Source of the DNA: an uncultured Clostridia bacterium
GTDB lineage: Bacteria > Bacillota > Clostridia > Oscillospirales > CAG-272
Assembly (NCBI GenBank): GCA_945949385.1
Contig: CAMFEL010000007.1
Location: forward strand, 1-26,600
DNA: 26,600 bases
Direction: 5' to 3'
In this document: positions 1 to 7,846 of the stretch, piece by piece
Position numbering within the stretch: the stretch's first letter is position 1
Layout of the letters: every line of letters begins with the position of its first letter
Notes under the pieces: generated by a model
Told to the model about the DNA's origin: nothing
The model's database searches: none
Seen by the model: the letters and a program-made list of their open reading frames with translations, nothing else
Made by a program: the position numbers and the translations under genes

Positions 1-1
1 A

Positions 2-1078
2 CTCGGCCTCTATACCTGCCGGGTATGCAACAAGAAACATATAGCTTCCGGCACATATATGGGCTCTCAGCTTTACTTTGTCAACAGGATAGCCGAGGCG
101 GTGGCGGAGGTTTATCCCGACGTTCATGTTATGACCACTGCGTACTGGTACGCAAGAAAGCCACCCAAGGACATCGTACCCGCGGACAATGTGGATATTC
201 TTTACTGCTGGGCAGGCTGTAACAACCATCCCTTTGACGGCTCCGAGTGCTATGAGGAGGGCAACCGCTTCTGGTACAACAACATTAAGGAAAACGAGTA
301 CTTTGAGAAGTGGTGTGAGATAACAAAGGGCAATATCTACTGCTGGATCTACGCTACATCTTATTCCGCTATGCTGGGTCAGGCGTCTCTTCTGCCCGAA
401 ATGAGAGAGAATATTAAATATCTTGTCGACCACGGCGTTTACGGCATTTACTGCGAGGGATATTACGGTACCAGCGACATTTACAAGGACGGAAACTGCT
501 TTGACAATCTGCTTATGTATATGTTCATACGGTGTCAGTGGGATCCGTATATGACGGACGAGGAATTTGACGAGTATATTGACGAGTATCTGTACGCTTA
601 TTACGGCGACGGCTGGCAGGAGGTACGCCGTCTTATCGATATGAACGGCGAGGCGACGGACGCTGTCGGGCAGTGCTGGTGCAATAACTGCGACATAGTT
701 TTTGACTGTCTCGATATGGACTACTATATTGAACACGCCGAAGAAATGTTTGATCTTGCCGCCAAGGCGCTTTTGGGTGCAAAGACCGAGGCACAGACGG
801 ATCATCTGGAGCACTTTGCGGCAAGCGTTTACTGGATGTGCCTTGCGGCTACCGGTGAACAGCTTACAAGCGGTACAGATGAGCAGAAAGAGCTGTACGC
901 CCAGCGTTACGGTCAGCTTTATCAGTGGATGATAAAATACCCCATTGTCAATCTTGACGACGGAACAAACAAGTTTGATCCTGACGATCCTACAGTTATG
1001 GATCCCTACAAGTGGTGCGGTTATTCTAATTACCACAGCACAAAATCCTCAAAAGACCCCATGGCTAAATTTGATTGA
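2..1078 (+). CDS. DUF4838 domain-containing protein, C-terminal part (5' truncated)
   Basis: The frame is open from base 2 and ends at TGA 1076-1078, giving about 358 residues; the start lies outside the window. I recognise the C-terminal part of a DUF4838-type protein: near the edge there is a CRVC cysteine pair (residues 6-9 of the visible part), then a GSQLYFVNRIAEAV segment and a stretch rich in Trp, Tyr and Cys. Full-length members are usually much longer, often with a glycoside-hydrolase-like fold and extracellular, but the N-terminus and any signal peptide are not visible. The biochemical function of the family is not established, and polysaccharide or glycan metabolism is only an inference. 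An internal ATG at 59 is not the start, because the family-like sequence continues upstream of it. A strong terminator follows 15 bases after the stop, so this is the last gene of its transcript. Confidence 0.8.
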   Translation, partial: LGLYTCRVCNKKHIASGTYMGSQLYFVNRIAEAVAEVYPDVHVMTTAYWYARKPPKDIVPADNVDILYCWAGCNNHPFDGSECYEEGNRFWYNNIKENEYFEKWCEITKGNIYCWIYATSYSAMLGQASLLPEMRENIKYLVDHGVYGIYCEGYYGTSDIYKDGNCFDNLLMYMFIRCQWDPYMTDEEFDEYIDEYLYAYYGDGWQEVRRLIDMNGEATDAVGQCWCNNCDIVFDCLDMDYYIEHAEEMFDLAAKALLGAKTEAQTDHLEHFAASVYWMCLAATGEQLTSGTDEQKELYAQRYGQLYQWMIKYPIVNLDDGTNKFDPDDPTVMDPYKWCGYSNYHSTKSSKDPMAKFD

Positions 1079-1093
1079 CAGGGAACAGCAATA

Positions 1094-1130
1094 AAAACCG
1101 AAAGCCGCCCGCGGGCGGCTTTCGGTTTTT
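1094..1130 (+). terminator. Rho-independent terminator after the DUF4838 gene
   Basis: A near-perfect 17-bp stem pairs 1094-1110 with 1113-1129, with the GCCCGCGGGC core forming the tip. The 3' arm runs into TTTTTT at 1125-1131. It starts 15 bases after the stop codon. The AAAA at the 5' base of the stem means it could also act weakly on the minus strand. Confidence 0.9.
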
Positions 1131-1144
1131 TGCATGTTTATTTC

Positions 1145-1424
1145 GGGGCTCTGCCCCGTACCCCGCTTAGTACCTTTTTTGAGAAAAAGGTACTAAGAAC
1201 CCCAAAAAACTTTTTGAAAGGATGATAAGACTATATTGTCAGAATTGCAGGAAACTTTGTTTGGATTTATGCTAAGTACAGCCATACTGAGTTCTGTGCA
1301 GTCTTCTGGGAACAGACCCATACCCCTTTTTCAAAGGTTTTTGAAGATTGTCAAGGGAATTTTTGGGGCAAGTCCCTTGACCGGGGTAAGGGGCAGAGCC
1401 CCGGCAGAGCCCCGGCAGAGCCCC
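1145..1424. repeat. Interspersed MITE-like repeat, copy 1
   Basis: This intergenic block between two convergent genes holds no believable gene. Its ends are inverted repeats: GGGGCTCTGCCCC-GTACCCCG at 1145-1165 matches the reverse complement of 1382-1402 at 20 of 21 positions. Inside are a perfect 14-bp hairpin with a TGAG loop (1166-1179 with 1184-1197), the phrase AACCCCAAAAAAC near 1198-1210, and an 8-bp inverted repeat TCAAGGGA/TCCCTTGA (1351-1358, 1373-1380). The 3' end carries three perfect tandem copies of GGCAGAGCCCC (1392-1424). A diverged copy in the same orientation lies at 18541-18793. No transposase is present, so it would be non-autonomous if mobile. Confidence 0.75.
1392..1424. 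repeat. Three perfect 11-bp tandem repeats at the end of repeat copy 1
   Basis: The unit GGCAGAGCCCC occurs three times without a mismatch (1392-1402, 1403-1413, 1414-1424). The second repeat copy at 18784-18792 has the unit only once, so the array looks like a local expansion by slippage at the 3' inverted repeat. Confidence 0.85.
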
Positions 1425-1439
1425 GCATATCCATATATA

Positions 1440-1473
1440 AAAGCAAACAGCCTGCCGGATGGCAGGCTGTTTG
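1440..1473 (-). terminator. Terminator of the dehydrogenase operon
   Basis: A 13-bp stem pairs 1444-1456 with 1461-1473 around a four-base loop. Read on the minus strand, the second arm is followed by CTTTTATAT. It lies 15 bases past the stop of the fused E1 gene. It is also preceded by A-rich sequence on the other side, but the T-run polarity favours the minus strand. Confidence 0.8.
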
Positions 1474-1487
1474 TGTTTTACTGTTTA

Positions 1488-3974
1488 TCAAAGACCTTTT
1501 TTGCTTCTGTCCATATGCTCAAGCTCGGTTTCGTTTATAGTGCAAACGCGGCCGGGCAGGGGCAGCAGCTTTTCGCTGATGACATCGATGATACCGTCAG
1601 CCTGCGGGAAGAAGTACTTCTCAAACTCAAAGGCGGGAGTTATCCAGTTGCGTGAACCGAATACCACCGGAGGAGCGTCCAGATAATCAAACGCCATTTC
1701 GGTAATATTGGACGCCATATCGCGCATAACGCTTCCTCTGTCGCAGGCGTCGCCTACGATGAGTATGCGTCCGGTCTTCTTAACGCTTTCCACAACCTTT
1801 TCATAATTGAAGGGAACGATGGAGCGCGCATCGATTATCTCTGCGGATATGCCGTATTCCTTTTCAAGCTTTTCTGCAGCTTCCATTGCGCGGTACAGCA
1901 CTGCGCCGATGGTCAGAATAGTTACATCCTTACCCTCGCGCTTCACATCGGGCTCGCCGAAGGGCACTTCGTAGCTTTCGGCAGGTACGCCGCCCTTGTG
2001 GAATTCCTCGCCCTTGTCGTAGATTCTTTGGCTCTCAAAGAATATTACGGGGTCTGTGCCGTTGAGGGCTGCCGCCATAAGTCCCTTTGCGTCGTATGGA
2101 GTTGCGGGGAAGCATACCTTAAGTCCGGGAATGTGTGCGCAAAGCGCCGTCCAGTCCTGGCTGTGCTGAGCGCCGTACTTGGAGCCGACGGAAACTCTGA
2201 CTACTACGGGCATTTTCAGTATTCCGGCGGACATGGACTGCCACTTGGAAAGCTGATTGAATATTTCGTCGCCCGCACATCCGATAAAGTCGGCGTACAT
2301 AAGCTCAACTATTGCCCGTCCGCCTGCCATGGCGTAGCCTACGGAGGAGCCTACGATAGCTGCCTCGGAAATAGGTGCATTGAAGAAACGGTGGTAGGGA
2401 AGCGCTTCCGTAAGTCCGCGGTACACCGCAAAGGCGCCGCCCCAGTCACGGTTGTCCTCGCCGTATGCGATAAGTGTGGGATCCTCGTAGAACTTGTCGT
2501 AGATCGCCTCGAACAGACCGTCGCGCACACCGTACTGCTTTATCTTGGGCAAAGGCTTGCCGTTCTCGTCAAACGCCCAGCGGCTTCTCTGAGAGAGCTG
2601 CTTAACTCTGGGATTGTCCTCCTTGGGTGCAAGCACTTCAGGCTCGCGCTCCGTGTCCATGGAGGGAATATGCTCGTTTGAGAACATTATGGAGGAGATC
2701 ATATCGGGGGTCTTGTCAAGATCCATTCTGGGGGAGATGTCAAGGTCCGTCGCAAGAGCGCAGATCTTGGTAACTCTCTTAATAATGCTTTCCTCGATTG
2801 CGGCGAATTCGTCATCGGTGGCGATGCCGCCCTCTACCATCTTTTTGCGGTATGCCGCGATGGGGCAGGCGTTTGTCCATTCCTCGATTTCCTCTGCGCT
2901 TCTGTAAGTAGAGGAGTCGGAGGGGGAGTGTCCGCTGACACGGTATGTAGCAACCTCAAGCAGAGCGGGTCCCTTGCCCTCGGTGAGCAGCTTCTTCTTG
3001 CGGGTGGTAGCGTCGATGACTGCAAGAGGATCATAGCCGTTTACCTTTTCCGCGTGGAGCATTTCAGGATTGAAGCCTGCTCCCAGACGGGCTGCAACAT
3101 CCCAGCCCATGGTCTCGCCGCGGGTCTGACCGCCCATGCCGTAGAAGTTGTTGAACACATTAAAGAGAATGGGCATTCCGCCGTCGTCATACTTGCCGTC
3201 CATGCCCCACAGCTTTGTGATCTGATCCATGGTGGACATATTGATAGCTTCAAGTACGGGTCCGCGTCCCAGAGCGCCGTCGCCGGAGTTGGCAATGACG
3301 ATACCCTTCTTGTGGTTGCTTCTCTTATAGAGCGCCGCGCCCAGCGCAACGGGTGCCGCACCGCCCACGATTGCGTTATTGGGGAATATGCCGAAGGGAA
3401 TGAAGAAGGCGTGCATGGAGCCGCCCAGTCCGCGGTTGAAGCCGGTGGTGCGGGCGAATATTTCCGCAAGGGCGCCGTAAAGCAGGAAGTCTATTGCAAG
3501 ATCCTTAACATCGCCCTTTTTCTCCTGGCGTTCCTCAACTACCTTGAGGATGTTTCCGCCCAGGAATTCTTTCATAATATCGTAAAGCTCGTCATCGTCA
3601 AGCTTCTGGATGGAGGAAAGTCCTTTCGCAAGGATCTCGCCGTGGCTGCGGTGAGAGCCGAAGGTGAAATCGTTGATGTCAAGGCAATATGCCTGACCGA
3701 CCGCGCTTGCCTCCTGACCGATGGACAGGTGTGCGGGGCCGGGGTTGTGATATTCTACTCCGTTATATACGCTCTTGGTCTTTATCTCGTTGAGCATGGT
3801 CTCAAACTCGCGGATAATGCGCATATCGCGGTAGATACGCAGAAAATCGTCTTTGGTATAGAGCTTTTTCTCCTGCGCAAGGGTCTTTGAATACTGGCAG
3901 AGCGGTATCTTATCAAAGGTAAGATAGCCCTTTTCAAAGGCTTTTTCGGGGCTTATATACTGACTTTTCGGCAT
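1488..3974 (-). CDS. Fused E1 component (alpha + beta) of a thiamine-diphosphate 2-oxoacid/acetoin dehydrogenase complex
   Basis: The 828-residue protein joins both E1 subunits in one chain. Residues about 40-430 are the alpha part, with the thiamine-diphosphate motif GDG at 231-233 and its closing NN at 275-276, and the loop GHSPSDSSTYRS at 348-359. Residues about 480-805 are the transketolase-like beta part, with EAAIVGSSVGYAMAGG and the C-terminal transketolase domain. E1 decarboxylates a 2-oxo acid (or cleaves acetoin) and acylates the lipoyl group of E2. The substrate cannot be told from sequence; pyruvate, branched-chain oxoacids and acetoin are all possible. The gap between GDG and NN is 41 residues, longer than the roughly 25-30 typical of the family, so there is an insertion in the cofactor domain. 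The ATG has AAAGGAG 11 bases upstream. It is the last gene of the operon, 45 bases after E3. Confidence 0.93.
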   Translation of the reverse strand: MPKSQYISPEKAFEKGYLTFDKIPLCQYSKTLAQEKKLYTKDDFLRIYRDMRIIREFETMLNEIKTKSVYNGVEYHNPGPAHLSIGQEASAVGQAYCLDINDFTFGSHRSHGEILAKGLSSIQKLDDDELYDIMKEFLGGNILKVVEERQEKKGDVKDLAIDFLLYGALAEIFARTTGFNRGLGGSMHAFFIPFGIFPNNAIVGGAAPVALGAALYKRSNHKKGIVIANSGDGALGRGPVLEAINMSTMDQITKLWGMDGKYDDGGMPILFNVFNNFYGMGGQTRGETMGWDVAARLGAGFNPEMLHAEKVNGYDPLAVIDATTRKKKLLTEGKGPALLEVATYRVSGHSPSDSSTYRSAEEIEEWTNACPIAAYRKKMVEGGIATDDEFAAIEESIIKRVTKICALATDLDISPRMDLDKTPDMISSIMFSNEHIPSMDTEREPEVLAPKEDNPRVKQLSQRSRWAFDENGKPLPKIKQYGVRDGLFEAIYDKFYEDPTLIAYGEDNRDWGGAFAVYRGLTEALPYHRFFNAPISEAAIVGSSVGYAMAGGRAIVELMYADFIGCAGDEIFNQLSKWQSMSAGILKMPVVVRVSVGSKYGAQHSQDWTALCAHIPGLKVCFPATPYDAKGLMAAALNGTDPVIFFESQRIYDKGEEFHKGGVPAESYEVPFGEPDVKREGKDVTILTIGAVLYRAMEAAEKLEKEYGISAEIIDARSIVPFNYEKVVESVKKTGRILIVGDACDRGSVMRDMASNITEMAFDYLDAPPVVFGSRNWITPAFEFEKYFFPQADGIIDVISEKLLPLPGRVCTINETELEHMDRSKKGL

Positions 3975-4019
3975 GGTGGGTTACACTCCTTTGCTGTATT
4001 TTTGTATATGTTTTTATAT

Positions 4020-5396
4020 TCAGATGGTGAACATGGTCTCTCGGATGACCTCGCAGACAGTGGGATGCGGGAACACAAGCTTCTGCACGTCACCGACGCG
4101 CTTCTCTCCTGCAACCATTGCCGCCGCACCGTATATGATCTCGGAGGCGTAGGAGCCTATCATATGTACTCCTATTACGGTTTTGTGGTCGTCGTCCACC
4201 ACAACCTTGACGATGCCGTCGCCGCCCTCTACCTCGGCAACGTATCTGCCGCTGTATCGTAGACTAAGCGTGTGCTCGGAGGCGTTTATGCCCAACTTCT
4301 TTGCACTTTCAAGGGTCTCGCCGACGGTGCCCACTTCCGGCTTTGTGTAAATGACGGCGGGAATGGCGCGGTAATCAACCGCGTCCTTTCTGCCCATCAT
4401 ATCGTTTATGCACGCCTCTCCCTCACGGTAAGCGGTGTGAGCCAGCATACTGCGGCCGTTAACGTCTCCCGCCGCCCATATGCCGGGCACGGAGGTGCGT
4501 CCGCATTCGGTTGTAACTATTGCGCCGCGCTCTGTTTTGACTCCTGCCTCTTCAAGACCTATGTCCTTTGTTCTGGGGCGGCGTCCGGTGCTTACAAGCA
4601 CCGCGTCGCAGTCGAACTGAGTCTCCTTGTCTCCTGCTTTGTAAGAAACACATCCGGCGCCGAATTTTCCGCTGACAGCGGTAACGCCTGCGCCGAGGAT
4701 AAATTTCACGCCCTTCTTTTCAAGGTTGGACTGAAGTATTTTTGAGATTTCGCGGTCTGTGGGACCGGCTATCTTGTCAAGCATTTCAATGACGGTGACT
4801 TCGCTGCCTACCGTGTTGAAATAAGACGCGGTTTCAAGTCCGATAACACCGCCGCCTATGACGCACAGCCTTTTGGGCACAACTCTTATGTCAAGAATCT
4901 CGCGGTTGGTCATGGCAAGTCCGCTTTCTACGGCTTCTCTGAGGCCGGGGATGGGAGGCACGGACGCCTCGCTTCCCGTGCAGATAAGCAGGCGCTTTGC
5001 GGTGTAGTCATTGCCGTCGCAGGTTACGGTAAAGCCCTCTGAGCTTTTTCCTTTTATTACGGCGGTCTTGTTTATGACCTCAACCTTTGCGGAGCGCATT
5101 TTTGCGCCGACTCCGCCTACAAGTGTTTTTACCACTTTATCCTTACGGTCGACTACTGCGGCGTGGTCTATGGAAGCTCCGGAGACGGTTACGCCGAAGG
5201 GTGCGCCGTGGATCGCGCTTTCGTAAATTTTTGCCGAATTCAGAAGGGTCTTTGTGGGGATACAGCCTTCGTTGAGGCAGACGCCGCCCAGGGCTCTTTC
5301 CTCAAAAAGCAGTACCTTCATTCCTTCGTGGGAGGCGCGCTCCGCGGCGTTATAGCCTGCGGGACCTCCGCCCATAATTATAAGATCGTATGCCAT
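4020..5396 (-). CDS. lpdA: Dihydrolipoyl dehydrogenase (E3)
   Basis: A flavoprotein of 458 residues that reoxidises the dihydrolipoyl arm of E2 and passes electrons through FAD to NAD+. It shows the FAD-binding GGGPAG (residues 9-14), the redox disulfide CLNEGC (C40 and C45), the NAD-binding stretch starting IGGGVIGLE, the second FAD motif around TSVPGIWAAGDV, and the C-terminal HPTVCE carrying the catalytic His-Glu pair. Length is normal for the family. I chose the ATG at 5396 because GAGG lies six bases before it. A GTG at 5408, overlapping the stop of E2, would add four residues but has no ribosome-binding site. The tight junction with E2 (stop 5405-5407) implies translational coupling. 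Confidence 0.95.
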   Translation of the reverse strand: MAYDLIIMGGGPAGYNAAERASHEGMKVLLFEERALGGVCLNEGCIPTKTLLNSAKIYESAIHGAPFGVTVSGASIDHAAVVDRKDKVVKTLVGGVGAKMRSAKVEVINKTAVIKGKSSEGFTVTCDGNDYTAKRLLICTGSEASVPPIPGLREAVESGLAMTNREILDIRVVPKRLCVIGGGVIGLETASYFNTVGSEVTVIEMLDKIAGPTDREISKILQSNLEKKGVKFILGAGVTAVSGKFGAGCVSYKAGDKETQFDCDAVLVSTGRRPRTKDIGLEEAGVKTERGAIVTTECGRTSVPGIWAAGDVNGRSMLAHTAYREGEACINDMMGRKDAVDYRAIPAVIYTKPEVGTVGETLESAKKLGINASEHTLSLRYSGRYVAEVEGGDGIVKVVVDDDHKTVIGVHMIGSYASEIIYGAAAMVAGEKRVGDVQKLVFPHPTVCEVIRETMFTI

Positions 5397-5404
5397 ATCG
5401 CGCC

Positions 5405-6721
5405 TCACTTTGCAAGCAGCAGCCCGAAGTTCTCAAGGGCGGTACACAGCGCTTTCAGGAATTTTGCGGCGGGTGCGCCGTCTACAGCGCGGTGATCAAA
5501 GGTAAGGGACAGACCCATTGCGGGATAAACCGTACCGTCGTCGCGCAGTCTGTTGACGGTTGCGCAAACGCCCAGTATTGCCACCTGGGGCGGGTTAATA
5601 ACGGGGGTGAAGCTCTCTACTCCCAGACTGCCCAGATTTGTTACGGTAAAGCTTGCGCCCGACATTTCGTCGGGGGTAAGGGCACCGTCCCTGGCTTTTG
5701 CCGCCGCAGCCTTGTTGCTTGCGGCAAGCCGGCTGAGAGACAGGGTATCTGCGGCAAATATTGTAGGAACGAGAAGTCCGCGCTCCGTATCAACCGCAAG
5801 ACCCAGGTTTGCGTGCTTATATATGCGCAGTGTATTATCCGTAAGAGTGGCGTTTATTGCGGGATGCTCGGGCAGCACTCTGGATACTGCGTACATTACC
5901 ATATCGTTAAGGGAAATCTTAGAAAGCCCCATAGCTTCCGCGCCTGCTTTGAGCTGCTTGCGGTATTCAAGAAGCGCAGTAGCGTCAAAGGAAGCGTTAA
6001 GGGTAAGCTGTGCCATTTCGGACAGGGAAGCGTGCATGGAGCGTGCGATTGCACGGCGTACTCCGGACATGGGTACTTCCTCGTACTCTGCAAGGGAAGC
6101 CGCGGGAGCTGCGGGTACTGCGGCTTCTGCAGGCTGCTCTGCATCTTTGGCGGCTGAGATCTTTCCTGCAAGGAAGTCTTCAACTGCCGCAACGGTGCCG
6201 ACGGCGCCTTTGTCGAGAGCGGCGTTGATGTCGCGCTCTATAATGCGTCCGTGGGGGCCTGTTGCGCTGACGCCGGTCATATCGACGCCTGTTTTAAGCG
6301 CAAGGTTTTTCGCTCTGGGAGAAATTTTAATTCTCTCGCCTGCAACTGCGGGGACTCCCGTGACCTCAGCCGCGGGTGCGGCAACTGCTGCGGCTTTCGC
6401 TTCGGGCGCCGCCTCATTTTCTGCGGGGGATACGCTGTCTTCTTTTTCGGCTCCGAGAGAGGAAACATCCTCGCCTGCGTCTCCGATAAAGCATACGGTA
6501 TCAAGGCAGGGGACAACATCGCCCTCCTCAAACATTACCTTAAGCAGGGTGCCGGAAAAGAGAGACTTTTCATCGAATGCCGATTTGTCGGTTTCGTATG
6601 AAAACAGTACATCTCCTTCGTTTACGGCGTCCCCCGGCTTTTTATGCCACGCCGTTATGATGCAGGACTCAACACTCTGACCCTGGCGGGGCATAATTAC
6701 TGGATTTGCCAAACTGATCAT
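5405..6721 (-). CDS. Dihydrolipoamide acyltransferase (E2) of the dehydrogenase complex
   Basis: A 438-residue E2 core protein. Residues 1-80 form one lipoyl domain with the lipoylated lysine in ETDKSAF (K46). A Glu/Ala-rich linker follows (about 82-128). The peripheral-subunit-binding domain is at about 132-170 (ISPRAKNLA...GPHGRIIERDI). A second Ala/Pro-rich linker leads to the catalytic domain from about 213, with the active-site signature DHRAVDG at 409-415. It transfers the acyl group from lipoate to CoA. The start is ambiguous: AAAGGA abuts the ATG at 6721 with no spacing, whereas TTG at 6712 (residue 4) has an ideal nine-base gap. Either start keeps the lipoyl domain whole. It follows the DeoR gene by 21 bases without a terminator, so the four genes are probably one transcript. 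No lipoate ligase is seen nearby. Confidence 0.94.
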   Translation of the reverse strand: MISLANPVIMPRQGQSVESCIITAWHKKPGDAVNEGDVLFSYETDKSAFDEKSLFSGTLLKVMFEEGDVVPCLDTVCFIGDAGEDVSSLGAEKEDSVSPAENEAAPEAKAAAVAAPAAEVTGVPAVAGERIKISPRAKNLALKTGVDMTGVSATGPHGRIIERDINAALDKGAVGTVAAVEDFLAGKISAAKDAEQPAEAAVPAAPAASLAEYEEVPMSGVRRAIARSMHASLSEMAQLTLNASFDATALLEYRKQLKAGAEAMGLSKISLNDMVMYAVSRVLPEHPAINATLTDNTLRIYKHANLGLAVDTERGLLVPTIFAADTLSLSRLAASNKAAAAKARDGALTPDEMSGASFTVTNLGSLGVESFTPVINPPQVAILGVCATVNRLRDDGTVYPAMGLSLTFDHRAVDGAPAAKFLKALCTALENFGLLLAK

Positions 6722-6742
6722 TCCTTTCGTTATGTATTATTT

Positions 6743-7522
6743 TTAATTATTTGTTTCTGATATATCGATGACCCGTACTCCCGCACTGTCAGCCGCGCTG
6801 AGCAGGGACGGGGGCAGGGGTGCGTCGCATATAAGGCAGTCCACATCTTTCAAGTCGCAGAAGGTATATGGCAGGCTTCTGTCAGCCTTTGATATATCCA
6901 TAAGCATTATGACATATCTCGCCTTTTCCACTACGGCGCGCTTCAGCTCGCATTCGTTATAGTTGCCTCCCGTGAAGCCGCTGGCCGCGGAGAGACCCGA
7001 GGGGCACAGAAACGCGGTGTCTATATTTATTTCCGAAAGAAAGCGCATAGCCTGAAGTCCCGACACGGACTGATAATCGTGGTCAAGTCTGCCGCCTACA
7101 AGGTTTACCGCCGGCTGTCCTATGCGGCACAGCTCAAGGGCGGTGACGGGACTTGTGGTGGTAAAGGTAAAGCGCTCGTTGGGGATATACTGCACCATCT
7201 GCTGTACTGTCGTTCCGGAATCGAGGAATATGGAGCGACCCACCTCAAGCATATTTGCCGCTTTTCGGGCAATGCTGATTTTTGAGCGGACATTTTCGTT
7301 CATGCGGCTGGCGTACGCCTCGTCCGAGGCTTCGGTGATGAAGCGCATACTGCGCGCTCCGCCTCTGACCTTTACGGCGTCCCCACGCTGTTCAAAATAG
7401 TCAATGTCGCGGCGCACCGTCATCTGTGAGACATCCGGAAACATAGCGAAAAGCTCGTCGTATGACACGAAGGCTTTTTCCGTCAGCACCGCGCGTATTT
7501 TTTCACGCCTGTCTTTGAACAT
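6743..7522 (-). CDS. DeoR/GlpR-family transcriptional regulator
   Basis: A 259-residue regulator. Residues 1-56 are a DeoR-type winged helix-turn-helix with recognition helix around SQMTVRRDIDYFEQRG (32-47), followed by the RGGA wing. Residues about 75-250 are the sugar-phosphate-isomerase-like effector domain with the conserved DSGTTVQQ and TTTSPVTALEL segments. Family members usually sense a phosphorylated metabolite and act as repressors. The ATG at 7522 has AAAGGAG nine bases upstream. As first gene of the dehydrogenase operon, downstream of a perfect promoter with nearby palindromes, it most likely regulates itself and the dehydrogenase genes. The effector is unknown; a sugar-phosphate sensor controlling an acyl-CoA-forming dehydrogenase is a slightly unusual pairing. 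Confidence 0.92.
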   Translation of the reverse strand: MFKDRREKIRAVLTEKAFVSYDELFAMFPDVSQMTVRRDIDYFEQRGDAVKVRGGARSMRFITEASDEAYASRMNENVRSKISIARKAANMLEVGRSIFLDSGTTVQQMVQYIPNERFTFTTTSPVTALELCRIGQPAVNLVGGRLDHDYQSVSGLQAMRFLSEINIDTAFLCPSGLSAASGFTGGNYNECELKRAVVEKARYVIMLMDISKADRSLPYTFCDLKDVDCLICDAPLPPSLLSAADSAGVRVIDISETNN

Positions 7523-7575
7523 ATGCGCGCGCTCCTTTCTTTTTTCGTCTGTATCATCCTTTGCCGTACGGATAA

Positions 7576-7604
7576 ATTATATCACCGAGCCGCATTTGTG
7601 TCAA
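7576..7604 (-). promoter_or_regulatory. Promoter of the DeoR-dehydrogenase operon
   Basis: On the minus strand TTGACA (7604-7599) and TATAAT (7581-7576) are separated by exactly 17 bases, a perfect match to the vegetative sigma consensus. Transcription would begin near 7569, about 47 bases before the DeoR start codon. Such a strong promoter suggests control mainly by the operators just upstream. Confidence 0.85.
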
Positions 7605-7607
7605 CAG

Positions 7608-7694
7608 AATTCACATAAAAAGTGTGAATTTTCACATAAAAAATGTGAAAAGAACGTGAAATTCACATTATTGAATTGCGGGACGTTTTTCACT
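7608..7694. promoter_or_regulatory. Operator cluster of TTCACA / TGTGAA half-sites
   Basis: Two palindromes of identical form TTCACA-N7-TGTGAA lie at 7610-7628 and 7631-7649. Their starts are 21 bp apart, about two helical turns, so both would face the same side of DNA. The second extends to a perfect 9-bp inverted repeat (7629-7637 with 7643-7651), the first to 8 bp (7608-7615 with 7623-7630). A third site GTGAA-A-TTCAC is at 7656-7666, and a lone TTCAC at 7689-7693. The cluster begins four bases upstream of the -35 box of the DeoR operon. Binding by the neighbouring DeoR protein is inferred. Confidence 0.75.
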
Positions 7695-7773
7695 TTTCCG
7701 TCATATTGGCTGCGGCGGCAAAAATTGTTTTGCAAAAAACGGCAAAAAAGCCGCAAAAGTATATGTTTTCAAA

Positions 7774-7802
7774 TTGACTTTTGTGCAAGTTAACTGTATA
7801 CT
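7774..7802 (+). promoter_or_regulatory. Promoter of the rnf operon
   Basis: TTGACT (7774-7779) and TATACT (7797-7802) are spaced by 17 bases, each one mismatch from consensus. Transcription would start near 7809, giving a leader of about 38 bases before rnfC, too short for a riboswitch. The nearest complete palindrome of the TTCACA cluster is more than 100 bp upstream. Confidence 0.8.
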
Positions 7803-7846
7803 GATAGTGATAATATTTATGTATAATGAAAGGCATGGTCACGTAA

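Noticed and set aside
1236..1655. A 139-residue open frame across repeat copy 1.
   Set aside because: It crosses the inverted repeats, the tandem GGCAGAGCCCC units, a terminator and the end of the E1 gene, so it is not a plausible protein.
2928..3890. A 320-residue open frame antisense to the fused E1 gene.
   Set aside because: It has no recognisable domain or ribosome-binding site and overlaps the conserved E1 alpha region completely.
5553..6680. A 375-residue open frame antisense to the E2 gene.
   Set aside because: E2 on the other strand has unmistakable lipoyl, binding and catalytic motifs. The antisense frame is a low-complexity Ala/Ser shadow caused by codon bias.
7623..7636. A Rex-like redox operator (TGTGAA...TTCACA) between the DeoR and rnf operons, attractive because Rnf is redox-linked.
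   Set aside because: The spacing is two bases, while Rex sites have four between these half-sites and usually extra T/A on both ends. The half-sites fit better as parts of the TTCACA-N7-TGTGAA palindromes.
7623..7636. A CRP-type site TGTGA-N-TCACA.
   Set aside because: The gap is four bases instead of six, and no CRP-like regulator is seen in this window.
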